A stretch of DNA of 64,000 bases from Pseudo-nitzschia pungens (GCA_037355855.1 CM074762.1:3100001-3164000), one strand, 5' to 3'. Counted from the first letter of the stretch, positions 10,253-21,264 are shown. Notes: a model not told the origin generated them from the letters alone. Numbers and translations are program-made.

Positions 10253-11039
10253 CCTCCGTTCCAAAATCCCGTATCGATGACTCCTCTGTGTGCGTTCCTA
10301 TATTAGAGACTGACAGGTGAATTGCGAATCGAATGAATCTATTACCGATCACTATCGACTCCAGTCCCCAGTGAATCTTACAAAAGAAGCATTCGTGATC
10401 CAAAATCAGAATAAAACACCTGCAACAACATTACTTATGTAATCTCGTAACTTGCAAACCCTTGCGACATTTTTTGACTTAACGCCTTTCGAACTACGAC
10501 GTCTATTACAATCATCCAGAAGCAGTCACATTATTTAATCCCCATAGTCCCTGACCCGCAACCTAAATACAAACTCAAGTAAGCGACAACTTACTTATCA
10601 CAACTCTTCGATATATGTTTCAAATACTTCAATAGAATAATAGAACCTCAAAAAAGATTTAATCTTCTTGAAAACGTTCAGAAGTCAAAAGTCTCTAGCT
10701 AGACACTTTTACCGTAACGTTGATCTACAAAACTGAGTAGCAATAACATTACCAAACACCGCGTCGAGAGAAAACTGTGACAACGTCTCAACAGGCAGCA
10801 TCATATTTCACGAGAAGTATCCATTGCTATGTTAGAATTGTTGCTTTACGACTGCTGTCTCTCGTGTGTACTCAATCAAAACGGCACTCGTACTTCTTGG
10901 CTACGTGTACCGGTAGAATAAGTGACAAGCGAATTGAGCACGGACAGATTTGAGGGTAATTATCAACAACAACACCTTCCCTTTAGAAGGAAATCCATCA
11001 AAAACCGTGATGTACCACGCAACGATATAAACTCTTGCA
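10253..11039. other. Intergenic, AT-rich
   Basis: No gene or repeat recognised; presumably includes the promoter of the gene at 11040. Confidence 0.4.
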
Positions 11040-11858
11040 ATGTTTCTAGAGACAATGGTTCCAATTTGTTCAACACTAAATGATCCCCCCTCTTTGGAAG
11101 ACTACGTGGCCTTCCACAGTATGTGCTGTGGACCGGGAGCCGCTCGTCGGTGCATCGACAGTTTCGAGCAAGGGGCGGTGCTGGTTGCCCTACAAGACGA
11201 CAGCGTAACAGCAGGGACTCCCACAAATGCAGAAGAAAAAAACGAGCACATTCATTTTTTCAGATTGAACGAAAAGCCGCCGTTTTCGCTGACTATGTTG
11301 TCATATTATGTGTCGGTAATCTTTTCGTTTACGGGGCTTTGTAGCTTGTTGCAACGGACTCGTTTGGTCAAGGCCGTCGAGTACACAAAAAATGGTGAAC
11401 ATGAGTCGTCGGCAGAAGAGAATCTCATCTGGCGATTCAAAACAGGCGATGCGAAGTGGATCGAGTCATCGTCCCCTTTGTCAGAGACGAAGATTGAGCC
11501 TCTTCGATTGCCTCCTGAAGCGATGGAATATATTATCGATCGATCATTTGCTCTTGGCCCACTTCACGAAAAAACTGCTTCTGTGGAAAAACATGAAAAC
11601 GATGATGCTGATAGTGAAGCGACAGACGAGGAAAATTCGATTCCACAAATCACTCTGATTCGGCGTTTCGAATACGAATTTGGCGGCTTTCTATCCGTAA
11701 TGATGTTACATTTTGCGTGTACGAACAAGAGGACACATCTGGTAGAGATTATTCGGACAAATAATGAAAGTACAGCAGGATCTGTTGTGAACAGGCTTCT
11801 AGGATGTATCAAATCGAAATATGGGCATTCGCGGCACACCTTGAGTCTACCCGACTAA
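11040..11858 (+). CDS. Hypothetical protein, 272 residues
   Basis: One uninterrupted frame from ATG to TAA. The N-terminus (MFLETMVPICSTLNDPPSLEDYVAFHSMCCGPGAARRCID) has no signal peptide. A hydrophobic stretch at about residues 82-102 (FSLTMLSYYVSVIFSFTGLCSLL) could be one membrane helix. An acidic linker (ENDDADSEATDEEN) precedes a C-terminal part that reads like a folded domain: QITLIRRFEYEFGGFLSVMMLHFAC, HLVEIIRTNNES, VVNRLLGCIKSKYG. I do not recognise the family. It faces the small gene at 12510-12037 tail to tail, 178 bp away. Real coding is likely from length and uniform composition; function unknown. Confidence 0.62.
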   Translation: MFLETMVPICSTLNDPPSLEDYVAFHSMCCGPGAARRCIDSFEQGAVLVALQDDSVTAGTPTNAEEKNEHIHFFRLNEKPPFSLTMLSYYVSVIFSFTGLCSLLQRTRLVKAVEYTKNGEHESSAEENLIWRFKTGDAKWIESSSPLSETKIEPLRLPPEAMEYIIDRSFALGPLHEKTASVEKHENDDADSEATDEENSIPQITLIRRFEYEFGGFLSVMMLHFACTNKRTHLVEIIRTNNESTAGSVVNRLLGCIKSKYGHSRHTLSLPD

Positions 11859-12036
11859 GCTAACACTATTCTAGCACCGACGGAAAAGACGGGGGTTGAC
11901 GTACCGTATTTCTCTGGTGTGTTTAGTTTATTATTCCGTGCCAAAAAATGAATGAGCAGAATCGGACACGCGTCTGGAAAATCAGCTTAGCGTAGAGTTT
12001 TTTGTTCTTGCTGTCAGTAACATACGAAGTATCTGC

Positions 12037-12510
12037 TTAACGCTTTCCAATATTTAATGAACGAATCACTGGAATAAGATGGAGTTGGCACCGTTCGCAG
12101 TATCGGCCGGTCACTGACTCAAGGAGTTTCAAAGGGGATTCCGTTGTTCTTAGTGTCTGGTGTTCAATCAACAGTTTTCCGACAACGAGCTGATGGTAAT
12201 GGATGTGTCGATGTCGATAGCGGCGATAGCGAAGATTTGTATGATCGTATACATCCATTGCCAGAGTGTTCGCCGCTGATTGGACTACTTGTTTGTGTGT
12301 TAGAGCAGAAGAAAGCAACCTCTTTGCCTGGCAAAGTGTCAACAATGATGGAGCATCGAGAAAGGAAAATATCTCGGATACGAGGTCACGTTGTTCTCTG
12401 AAGAATGACGTCGCACTCGGCGCGTTCTTATCTTCGTTTCTTTGTTTGATTCTATCGCGTTCGACATCATCAATTAATCTCGATCTGCTGTTTTGAACTG
12501 AGCAACGCAT
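12037..12510 (-). CDS. Small F-box-like protein
   Basis: 157 residues from the ATG at 12510. After a basic N-terminus, residues about 40-75 read LVSEIFSFLDAPSLLTLCQAKRLLSSAL, which fits an F-box-like helical motif (hydrophobic LVxEIFSFLD followed by LLxLCxxxRLL). The rest is His/Arg-rich (YRRYRHRHIHYH) and ends with YCERCQLHL, a single Cys pair. F-box proteins recruit substrates to SCF ubiquitin ligases; here no separate substrate-binding repeat is present, so the role stays open. It may also be the surviving 5' part of a longer gene, since the reading stops soon after the Cys pair. Confidence 0.45.
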   Translation of the reverse strand: MRCSVQNSRSRLIDDVERDRIKQRNEDKNAPSATSFFREQRDLVSEIFSFLDAPSLLTLCQAKRLLSSALTHKQVVQSAANTLAMDVYDHTNLRYRRYRHRHIHYHQLVVGKLLIEHQTLRTTESPLKLLESVTGRYCERCQLHLIPVIRSLNIGKR

Positions 12511-12934
12511 AATATTGGAATCGTTTCTAGCTGTTATTTGGGATCTAATTATGGTATCTGGATGTTATTTTATTCAATTAGAGCGTTGAAGAATGTTTCC
12601 GAGTTACCTTCTCTGCAGTGAAACTTGGAACCTGATCATCGCTCAATGCTAAAGACAAGTTCATTTTGATCGGAATACAGTAATGGTGTTCCTCATTAGT
12701 ATTTTGAGTAGTATTTTTTGTATGGTCGTATGAGCTATTTCGATTGGTCTTCGGTATAATCAATTTCTTTGTTAACTTAATTAATGGCAACAGTCGAATA
12801 CAAAACAATGACATCGTTGTATCCGCTTTTTTTGCACTATTGTAAAATATCGACGACGCGACTACGTACTTAGGCATAATACCGAGCTGTGAGGGCGTTG
12901 CATAATTAATATCTCATGCTTTCATTTTACTTCG
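12511..12934. other. Intergenic, AT-rich
   Basis: A minus-strand open frame of 99 codons (12578-12877) has no recognisable features. Otherwise empty. Confidence 0.4.
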
Positions 12935-13029
12935 TACTACAAAGTTCCTATCAGCTGTCCCCCGGTTTCCGTAGAAATTAGTAGTTGATGATGTAGAACC
13001 AGGGGACAGCTGATAGGAACTTTGTAGTA
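12935..13029. mobile_element. CAGCTG-type MITE, copy 2 (95 bp)
   Basis: Same family as 4103-4206: TACTACAAAGTTCCTATCAG at the left and its complement at the right, with TA at each junction. Almost identical over its whole length to the copy at 25318, including the central GTAGAAATTAGTAGTTGATG, which points to recent movement of both. Confidence 0.92.
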
Positions 13030-13151
13030 ACATACCGGTACGTGTATTACGTGTAGTTGTCGAGATTACGAAGTAATTTACGAAGTAAGGTACTGTATTA
13101 TTTTTCTGACAAATAAATACTTCGTAATTCGTAATCCATATGGAAATAAAA

Positions 13152-13597
13152 TACTACGGAATTCCTATCAGCTGATCCCCCATTTTTAATCAGATTAGTA
13201 GACGACTCTGTCATTTCCCAGAAAGAAACTCTGGCACTAATTTTCTACACAAATTCATGTACAAATTAGGCTACAACTCCTCCTGACCATGGTGATTAAA
13301 TTGGAAGCAGTTGCAATAGACTTGTAGCCATACCACCTATGTCCATCCAACCCTTGTGCCCAGAGTTGGTTTATCTGGTGTTATCAAGTCAAGATTGGTT
13401 GAGTAGGAGCCAAAATGTAATTTTGAATAATATCATGTAGAATTAGTACTGGAGAGATTTCTCAACGAGTTGCCTTGGAGATGCTCTGTAGAGCCATGTA
13501 GAACAATCTACTACCAGACGAAGGTCAAAATGCCCTAAACTCCCCAAGTTAATCTGATTAAAAATGGGGGGGATCAGCTGATAGGAATTCCGTAGTA
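13152..13597. mobile_element. Longer relative of the CAGCTG-type MITE (446 bp)
   Basis: Carries the same termini (TACTACGGAATTCCTATCAG) but the inverted repeat extends to about 47 bp, through GATCCCCCATTTTTAATCAG, around a unique core of about 350 bp. TA at both edges. No coding capacity. It may be a larger internal-deletion derivative of the parent transposon, or a separate subfamily. Confidence 0.85.
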
Positions 13598-14480
13598 ACA
13601 TCTTTGAGATGATTTTCTTGTTCAGAACTGTACACGTACTAGTACAACTATTCAGATCTGCACTGAAAGTAAAATCGAGACCCCTGTTACAGAAAATCAT
13701 TCTGGATATTTTTACATGGTGGAATTAACAACTCAAACATGGTATCTCAAAGAGCAAGCTACTACCGTATGGTAACCTTATGAACTAAGAGCTGCTGGAT
13801 GATTGCAGGAAATGGTCATCATAAACCATTCTGACCGATGTCTGTGAAAATTCATTCAGAACAATCAATCAATTTCAAAAGATACGAGTATGCTCCTAAT
13901 CATACACAAACGACTACCAAATGCGAAGTAGGCATGTTGAAAACTACAGTCATCCAGATCATCCTGGCTCGATTGTGATCATATTTCAGAGACTAGTACT
14001 TCACTTCAATTCCCGTAATTTGTACGTCAATAGTAGAGAACAGAAATAATAGAAAGCAACAATATAATACTAGTAGCAACAAAAATGAGCTAGATGTGAA
14101 CAGTATCTCTCGTCAACGATGATTCAATGTCCACCATAACCTATTTTTTTTGCAATATTTTGTCCACATTGGTGCACTCAAGTGGGAGATTGGTATAGAC
14201 TACTGCAGAGACTGCTGTGCAGAGATAACGAAAGTTTTGGAATGAAAAATCAAGGGAGTTGTCTTGCTGCTGACCAGTGTGAGAGGTACACAGTATTTCA
14301 GATTTACAAAGATATCTCTTGGAAGTTTTCTTCCACTATCAAAGTTTAGATTCTGTATTTTTGCCCTGAGATTTGCATCTCTGGCCTTTCAAGAAGAACT
14401 CACATATTATTGGGCTTTCTAAAGAACTTAATCTGCACAAACAAGCTCCTTGACAACAACAACAAACTCCTGGGTCTTCT
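13598..14480. other. Intergenic
   Basis: AT-rich, no gene recognised. Confidence 0.4.
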
Positions 14481-15039
14481 GGAACATTATGGAAAAAAGT
14501 TTTTTTTGAGAAAAATTTCCGTATTCATGCGCGTAAAATTGATGTAATTTTTAACGGCTGTTTTTTGTTAAATATACACTTTAACGGCTGGCTGGATGTA
14601 CGAGTACTTAGAGTGTCCTCAAAACTGTCCTCAAAACTGTCCTCAAAACCAGTGTCCTCAAAACGTGTCCTCAACGATTTTGTCCTCAACAGACTGTCCT
14701 CAACCATTATGTCCTCAACAATTATGTCCTCAACGTTTTGTCCTCAACCTCAACGTTGAAGTCATAGAGGTTGAGGACGAAACGTTGAGGACATAGTTGT
14801 TGAGGACAAAATGGTTGAGGACAGTCTGTTGAGGACAAAATCGTTGAGGACACGTTTTGAGGACAATCGTTTTTTGAGGACAAAGATGACGGTTGAAGAC
14901 CGTTAAATTATGGTCGCTCTTCTTTAATTATTAGTAGAAAAATGTAGAAAAGCCGTTATTGCCCTAAGATTTTTTTGAGAGTAGTCGCGCGCATGAAAAT
15001 GGAAATTTTCCAGAAAAGTTTTTTTTTCCATAATGTTCC
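14481..15039. mobile_element. 559-bp TIR element with a nested TGTCCTCAA palindrome
   Basis: Outer inverted repeats of about 52 bp (GGAACATTATGGAAAAAAGT at 14481; imperfect complement ending 15039, sharing ATGCGCG at the inner edge) enclose an inner palindrome. From about 14612 to 14755 the top strand repeats TGTCCTCAA at 9-16 bp spacing about ten times. From 14768 to 14880 the complement TTGAGGACA repeats in mirror order with matching spacers (AGACTG/CAGTCT, CGATTTTG/CAAAATCG). An AACGGCTG/CCGTTA pair lies just outside. No TSD is obvious and no protein is encoded. Confidence 0.82.
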
Positions 15040-15918
15040 TGTTTCCCACCAGCAACTTGTTTCAAAACTATGTGCGTACAGATGCCAATCCTGCCCTCAA
15101 GGATTAAAATTCAGCCTCAGGACAAGGCTTATAGCACAGATCAACACCAATGAAGAACATGAGGTATACAATAAATAATAACATGAATAGTCTTGCGAGT
15201 CAATATATAGTCTTATAAGCCAAAACTTAGCAGTGAATTGGCATCAAAATATGGCTCCACTAGGAGTGGCTGTAGTACACATTATAACACAGTGACATAG
15301 TTTTGTACCTGTACCAGTAGTACTATAGTAAATCAGACTGAGCAGATCAGACTGAGCACTGGTGGAATAACACAAAAGATATCAATAGCTTTGTGCAGGA
15401 CTACTACAGCTTTCACCACCATGCTACTACATTATGGCAGCTTACTGATGCTTCAACTATTCTCAAGACCATGCTACTACATTATGGCAGCTTACTGATG
15501 CTTCAACTATTCTCAAGAAATAACACAGAAGAAACAGATCAATGGAATTTCCTTCGTGGACATTTTCATTTTCAAAAAAGGTGTGAAGATGGAGAAAAAC
15601 CAGCAGGTAGAGCATTCTCAAAAACTTTTGGTGAGGTAGTCCAGCATAATGTTCCGAATCATCTTTTCCAGCTTCTTTCATTGTCTACGGATTTCCAAAA
15701 GTTGCACCGCATTTCACTCTTTCTTCATCTCGCTCAACGTTGTGTGCTGGAACAGCAATATATGCGGAGAAAGTCGATTTGCAATTTGACAAGTTGTCGT
15801 AGTGCACAATGTAACGAGCAGTACGAATGCGGTTGATCTAGCTATTTGATTGAAGGAAAACCGGATCGATAACATGATTATTTAGTCGGTTTTTTAGGTT
15901 CTCAATAATTTCAGGGAT
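15040..15918. other. Intergenic with a doubtful open frame
   Basis: A plus-strand frame (15393-15836) spans the 50-bp duplication listed next and has no family resemblance; I do not call it a gene. Otherwise empty. Confidence 0.4.
15418..15517. repeat. 50-bp tandem duplication
   Basis: Two exact head-to-tail copies of a 50-bp unit beginning ACCATGCTACTACATTATGG. Because 50 is not a multiple of three, it shifts any frame that crosses it. Confidence 0.9.
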
Positions 15919-17169
15919 CTATTCTTCAACATCAGAGTATGCGTTCTCCCAGTCATCATCATCACCGTCAACGCCTTTGTTCACTTTCAATTCTTGCAAC
16001 AAAGCGCGGCAATGTTCAACATCGATCCCTACTTCTTTTTGAGCGGGACTCTTCAAGGATCGCTGGTTGCGAATGGCTGTTTTATCAGTGGCACCAGGTT
16101 CATCGACCACACTATCCGACCATGCGCCATCACCGTAATACTTGTCGAACACTTCGCGAGCTATCGTAGTTTGATCCTCATCGTTGTAAACTTGTAAAAA
16201 GAACCAAGCCTTTTTCAGTGTTCCTCTGTCAATGGCAATATCAGAAATAACACGCAGGTGACGGTCACCCTTGACGAAGGACTCAGCGCAAAGTCTGGGT
16301 TCAACCTTTTGAATTCTTGCCACAGAAACTCTGTAAGCCATCCCCTTGAGTCTGTATGTCTCTCCTCGACTCGCAACAACGAGATATCTTGCTTGGTATC
16401 GAGCTGGGTTTGAACAAAACGAACGGAAAGAATTTCCACGGAATGAATTGAATTTGATATTTCGTTCAACCTTTTCGTTCGACGGACGAGACTTGATCTC
16501 ATAGGACGCCATGCACATTCTACACACCACATCTGCCCACGACCCCAGCTTTCCAATACCACCATTCCAAAACATCCGTCCGCGGCACTTACAAGACTCA
16601 CACTGCATATGGTAGACCATGTGGTGAGCCACCAGAGCTTCAAAAACGTATCCTGCCAGCATAGGGGACGAAGGCAAGGACCATCGTTTCCGAAAGTAAT
16701 CCTTGGCAACATACTCTTTTCCTGTGAAACGTTCGAATGGATCAAGCTGGTGCACACTCAGATTTCTAGACCACACTTTTGGACGAAGAACATGCGATTC
16801 TGTTTCTCTATCGTACCCCCGGTAAAAAGGGCTAAAGCCCTCACCCAAGGCGTCATCCACATCCCAAAACGTGAAGTCGTCTGCTGTTTCTAACTCATTC
16901 CGAAGAACTTGGCGTATCGCTGTAGCACGATCCCTTGACAAAACATTGGCTTTGTTAAAAATTTCATCGCGTGTAGATTCAGAATAAGGGCTTTGTTTCG
17001 AGTATTCAATAGCAACTTTTACAGCTGTGTTGTGAAAACGTTCGTGGCGTGCACTGAAGTTCTTTTTGATGCACCACTCATCTAATTCCAGTAAGATCGC
17101 TTTCCGTACATCGGCTTCATCGATCTCATTGTTGCAAGACATCCCTTGATTCATAGTTCTGAAGCTCAT
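15919..17169 (-). CDS. Candidate PD-(D/E)XK nuclease with embedded zinc site
   Basis: 416 residues from the ATG at 17169. The core lies at residues 170-230. A helix, LAGYVFEALVAHHMVYH, contributes Glu178. The first Cys pair is C190ESC193. Then GSWADVVC contains Asp213, the second Cys pair is C216RMC219, and SYEIKSR contains Glu224-x-Lys226. E...D...ExK is the catalytic pattern of the PD-(D/E)XK nuclease fold, and two CxxC pairs bracketing it suggest a zinc ribbon. The N-terminal 150 residues are helical and charged; the C-terminus is acidic (DGDDDDWENAYSDVEE). There is no targeting signal, so a nuclear or cytosolic role is likely. I infer a DNA- or RNA-cleaving enzyme from the motif alone; the family is not one I can name. 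Confidence 0.72.
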   Translation of the reverse strand: MSFRTMNQGMSCNNEIDEADVRKAILLELDEWCIKKNFSARHERFHNTAVKVAIEYSKQSPYSESTRDEIFNKANVLSRDRATAIRQVLRNELETADDFTFWDVDDALGEGFSPFYRGYDRETESHVLRPKVWSRNLSVHQLDPFERFTGKEYVAKDYFRKRWSLPSSPMLAGYVFEALVAHHMVYHMQCESCKCRGRMFWNGGIGKLGSWADVVCRMCMASYEIKSRPSNEKVERNIKFNSFRGNSFRSFCSNPARYQARYLVVASRGETYRLKGMAYRVSVARIQKVEPRLCAESFVKGDRHLRVISDIAIDRGTLKKAWFFLQVYNDEDQTTIAREVFDKYYGDGAWSDSVVDEPGATDKTAIRNQRSLKSPAQKEVGIDVEHCRALLQELKVNKGVDGDDDDWENAYSDVEE

Positions 17170-18595
17170 TGTATGAATAAGTCTTCCATGTGTTGGACAG
17201 TTTTGGAGTTTGGCAAAAAATCGAATGAATGATCATCAAGTGAAATTACAGTTTGCACATTGTAATGCGGTAGCACCACTCCGGTACAATGTTCACATCA
17301 ACAACTATTCCGAGACCACTTTCTCGAAGAAGGATACGAGTGTAGAATATGGATTTTTTGATTCTCCCCTTTTCTCAGTGCCATCTAATTGGCTGGGAAA
17401 AAAATTCGAACACTGTAATTTCAGTACTGTATCGTACTTCACACATCAATCGAAGAATCGACTCCAACTATAAATAGTTGAAGTTAGCGAATTTATGAGC
17501 AATGTCCGAAGTGTTTAATACGTATCTTCAACGTCGAGTGATGGAGCTCCTGAAGGGTATCTGTTCGACCCTTGCTATCGGTTATGTACGCAAGAAATGG
17601 AATTTCCATAATAATATTTTACAGTAGAAAATAGACTCGTATTTGTTCTCAGAAGTATAAATTTTTGTGACTGGTTTCGAGTCACATTCATCGCGCGCTA
17701 AATACGGTGACCATTCTTCGCACGTTTGTATCCCGCATCTGCTCTATTTTTTTCGAATCAATCAAAATCTTTTTTTGTAAGGTACCGGTATTTTTGAATT
17801 AAATACAGTAATACAGTAACTTAAAACTATTACAAAGTAGTACGAAGTAGTAAGTTACTACACGTACTACTACACGGTAGCCTTAGTATTACTACCGTAT
17901 TGAGTACGAAGTAAGATTAAGGTTACGTACTTTGTATTACTTCGTATTTATTTTTTAAAAAAAAAATATATTAGTCCGATACTGTACCTGGTATCTTACC
18001 GTAACTACTGTAAACAAGGACCGAAAGAATAACTCTACCACCTGGTCAGAGAAAGCAAGCACAAGAGATACGAAGTACGAAGTAAACCGTTGCGTTGAAC
18101 AATTCAACGAGTTTGAGTAGCTGATTTCGTTTACTATCTTTATCTTGAAGAGAGTATGTCACTCGCGCACCACAGTACTTGTACTCAAAAGAGCTGGTAG
18201 CTCCACGAGGACGAACCGCGGCGGACCATTGAATTGTTGAAAAAGGACGCTTCTGGATGAAAAAGCAATGAGGTGAATCGTGAACGTGCTATGATTAGAT
18301 TCCAATATTGTAGCATGGTGTGCTTTGTTTCGTGGTTCCTCCACTGCTTTACTCTTATACTGGCTCTTCCCCGTCGGTCTCGTCCACAATTCGTTCGGCC
18401 GTTACACTGCAACGCCGGATATCGAGCAGCGTTGTCAGAACGGCAAAAGCAAAAAATGCATCATTCGAATCATCCGCAGAATTGAGAATGCAAAGTCAGC
18501 AAGAACGAAACATCGAGGAATGGCGAGAGGGCGAAAAAATGGCAAGCGCACAGATAGTTCCGGTTAGAGAATGAATCAAACACCAACACACCGAA
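17170..18595. other. Intergenic, AT-rich then GC-richer
   Basis: 17780-17960 is dense in TACTTCGTA/GTAAGGTTA words and has poly-A at 17955. From 18180 to 18590 several short open frames occur on both strands, none recognisable. Confidence 0.4.
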
Positions 18596-19684
18596 TCACA
18601 ACAGAAGAACACAATAAACGCACACGTAATCGAATCCTAGCTCTATGCGCCTTCCCCGTTGAATCTTTTCGGTCGCAGCGTAGCTTTGCTTCTCTAGGTC
18701 GTCCAGGGTCTTTCTCATTTCGTTCGCCAATCCCCGCGAGGGAAACCTCGAAAGCTTGCTGCGGGCAACGTTTATTTGTTTGACAATGGTGTGGTGCCGA
18801 TACAGGATGGGGAACTCTTTCGAACCAATGTGTTTCAGCCGGGGCAGCGCATCCGAATGATCGGCGTTGTCGGTGGGCGAGATTCGAGTGGTTGCCAACC
18901 GCGCCACCTGGCGTTCGATCCAATCCCTGGGATATTCCCGGTAGCACCGATCTCCCGCCAACAGGATGCAGGCGTCTCGAACCTGGCGGACCTTACAAAT
19001 AATGTTCTGCGGGGCACTGGGGGGATCGTACTCGTCTGGGATCGGTTCGAGGCCCACAATGTACAGGCGACCCCCGGGCTTCAACCGCCGGGCCAGTTTT
19101 TCGATCATTCGGTCTTGCGAGTAGTGACCGGGAGGAAAGCCGGCCATGGCCCCGATCAAATAGTCGGCCAGAATGGTGTCGTAGAGCTTGGTGGTTTCGC
19201 CGTTGGCGTCATCGCCATCAACAGCATCGATGCTGGCCAGGCTCTGCCTGTCATCGTTGTCGGGGGGAAACCAGTTCCCAATGACGACCTTGCCGAGATG
19301 GGAGATTCCCAGTTCGTCGACCTCCTTTTGGACGTTGCTGCGCATTCCTTCGTCGGCCGTTACGGCAGTGAATTCCGTCATGTTTTTTGTTCCTTCCTCG
19401 TCAAATTCGGCGCCCAGAGTAGCGATCCACCGCAGCGAATGCAGTCCGGTCCCGGCGTCGAGGAAAGAACCAAAGGGTTTGTCGCCCTGGAGCTTTTCGA
19501 TGTGGCCAAAGAGGTAGTCGTCGGATCCATAGACCAAGCGTTCCTTGGATATCCGTTGCGTTGGTTTGGGTGTCAGGGAGGACATTCTTCGAACAAAGTA
19601 TGCAGAGAAGAGTCCTGTCAGAGCAAATGCGGCCGGGAGGGATAGTTTGATCACAGCAGCCTTGCGGGCAAGAACCGAATCCAT
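18596..19684 (-). CDS. Membrane-anchored SAM-dependent methyltransferase
   Basis: 362 residues from the ATG at 19684. Residues 11-30 (VIKLSLPAAFALTGLFSAYF) form one hydrophobic segment followed by RR, a likely membrane anchor or targeting signal. Motif I of class I methyltransferases follows: FGSFLDAGTGLHSLRWIATLG (about residues 72-92). YDTILADYLIGAM is the motif II/III region, and LARRLKPGGRLYIVGLEP the late strand. After this comes a family-specific part with VRDACILLAGDRCYREYPRDW and KHIGSKEFPILYRHHTIVKQIN. The last ~15 residues (FDYVCVYCVLLL) are unlike the rest and may be read-through past a splice site. Substrate unknown: nothing here decides between small molecule, lipid and protein. 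Confidence 0.8.
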   Translation of the reverse strand: MDSVLARKAAVIKLSLPAAFALTGLFSAYFVRRMSSLTPKPTQRISKERLVYGSDDYLFGHIEKLQGDKPFGSFLDAGTGLHSLRWIATLGAEFDEEGTKNMTEFTAVTADEGMRSNVQKEVDELGISHLGKVVIGNWFPPDNDDRQSLASIDAVDGDDANGETTKLYDTILADYLIGAMAGFPPGHYSQDRMIEKLARRLKPGGRLYIVGLEPIPDEYDPPSAPQNIICKVRQVRDACILLAGDRCYREYPRDWIERQVARLATTRISPTDNADHSDALPRLKHIGSKEFPILYRHHTIVKQINVARSKLSRFPSRGLANEMRKTLDDLEKQSYAATEKIQRGRRIELGFDYVCVYCVLLL

Positions 19685-20182
19685 CGGCCCAAACTAGGAA
19701 ACTGTTGTTGATGGGTGGAACCTTCGGCAAGCGATCAATTGATCTGCGAAACAATCCGGAACAGACAGAAGCGGGTAGATCTCTGTGACGCGTTTTAGTA
19801 GTGTCCTGGATTTGTGTGTTGGTTTCAGTCGATAAAATTCAAGACGAACACTTGTTGTTCCGAGATTATGTTGTATGCTACGGTACGAATGGTCGATGCA
19901 GTGGGGAGGAATTTTGGGAAATATGTTGATGAGCAATGATCATATTTTTATTGTCATCCACGAATAACAACTTCCTCTCGGACCGCCATCCAACCCAAAA
20001 AAGGCCCTTTGTTGTTCTTTACTGTGTAGGGTAAGGTTAACTTACCTTGTAAGATCTTACACGTACCGGTACACGGCGACCCGATTGAGACTGACTGACT
20101 CTCTTTTGTCATCTAGACTCGTGACTGAGGAAAAATCTTAGATTGATTGGATTTTGATTGAATTGATTGAATTGATTGAATT
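19685..20182. other. Intergenic upstream of the methyltransferase
   Basis: Should hold its promoter. (ATTGA)n run at 20150-20182. No gene. Confidence 0.4.
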
Positions 20183-20587
20183 GAGTGATTCCCGGAATTA
20201 CATATCGGAGTATTACATATTAGCTTTCCCGGAATTAATAAACACATATAAAAATTGCGCACCCAACGGAAGAACTAGATTTGTCTCAACGCACGAGGCC
20301 TATTTTGGAATTTGGAATCTTGTCCAAAGAAACCAAAATCCTCTATTAACTGCCAACCGGCGCATCTACTTATTTTTTGTGCGCGTCGTCACACATGTTT
20401 GATTACACGTGTCAAATTTTTTATTTTTAAATTCCATCTATTTTTATGCACGCTTGTAGTCGGACAGACGGCACTACAAGGTTATATGAACATTTGAATC
20501 AGATATACGAGTCTGGTTATTCCGGGAATGTTTTTTACCTAAGATATGAACGCCTAAAAACGTAATATGTAATTCCGGGAATCACTC
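20183..20587. mobile_element. 405-bp MITE candidate with GAGTGATTCCCGG termini
   Basis: A 23-bp perfect inverted repeat begins GAGTGATTCCCGGAATTACA at 20183 and ends, complemented, at 20587. A second, shorter pair with CCCGGAAT/ATTCCGGG lies inside near 20228 and 20518. AT-rich core without coding. Target duplication unclear; ATT on both sides is possible. Confidence 0.65.
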
Positions 20588-21264
20588 ATTCATTCATTCG
20601 ATAAGAAATAAAGTAACTTACTTAATTAATCGTACGTCGTACCGGTACCGGTACGCACTTCAAAGTAATCTTACCTCTACTCGGCACTAGTATGCTTCAA
20701 ATTATCGTACCTGCCCGGTAGGTACATTATGGTGTTATCTGTACGTCACCCGTTGCCAAGATACAATCTCGATAAATGCAATGGCTAGCGTTCGTTCATT
20801 CTTTATTCATTCCATCAAGGGTTTCCATACGGCAAGTAACCTTACCGGTACCCGTGAAAAACTATAATGAATCACGTTTACCATAATGAATCATGTCGAG
20901 TGACAGCATCTTTGCTTTTTGGAATATCTCCTTGCATACACCACCTCTGTTCAAAGTAAAGACATCCTCTGTTAGCTAACACTCTACTCTACAATGCTCT
21001 ATATTTACTTTTAAACAACTTCGCTTCCTCTTCCCTTAGTAAGCTCTCGAATACAGAAATTGGGCCGAAAATTGTGTGTTTTCGAGTGACAGCATCGAGA
21101 CGGCATAGTTTTTCGGCTTGCGCGCATAGGACACGCTAATTAGCCAATCATGTTACTGGTATTGTCTGTCTTTCATCACGTTGAAGTGAGTTCAGTCTCT
21201 CCTAGCGACTCTTCCGTTACTAATAGTGACGTAAACCGTATATTTCAGTGTGAACTCAACCGGA

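Noticed and set aside
15393..15836. 147-codon open frame
   Set aside because: Crosses a 50-bp tandem duplication and reads unlike a protein.
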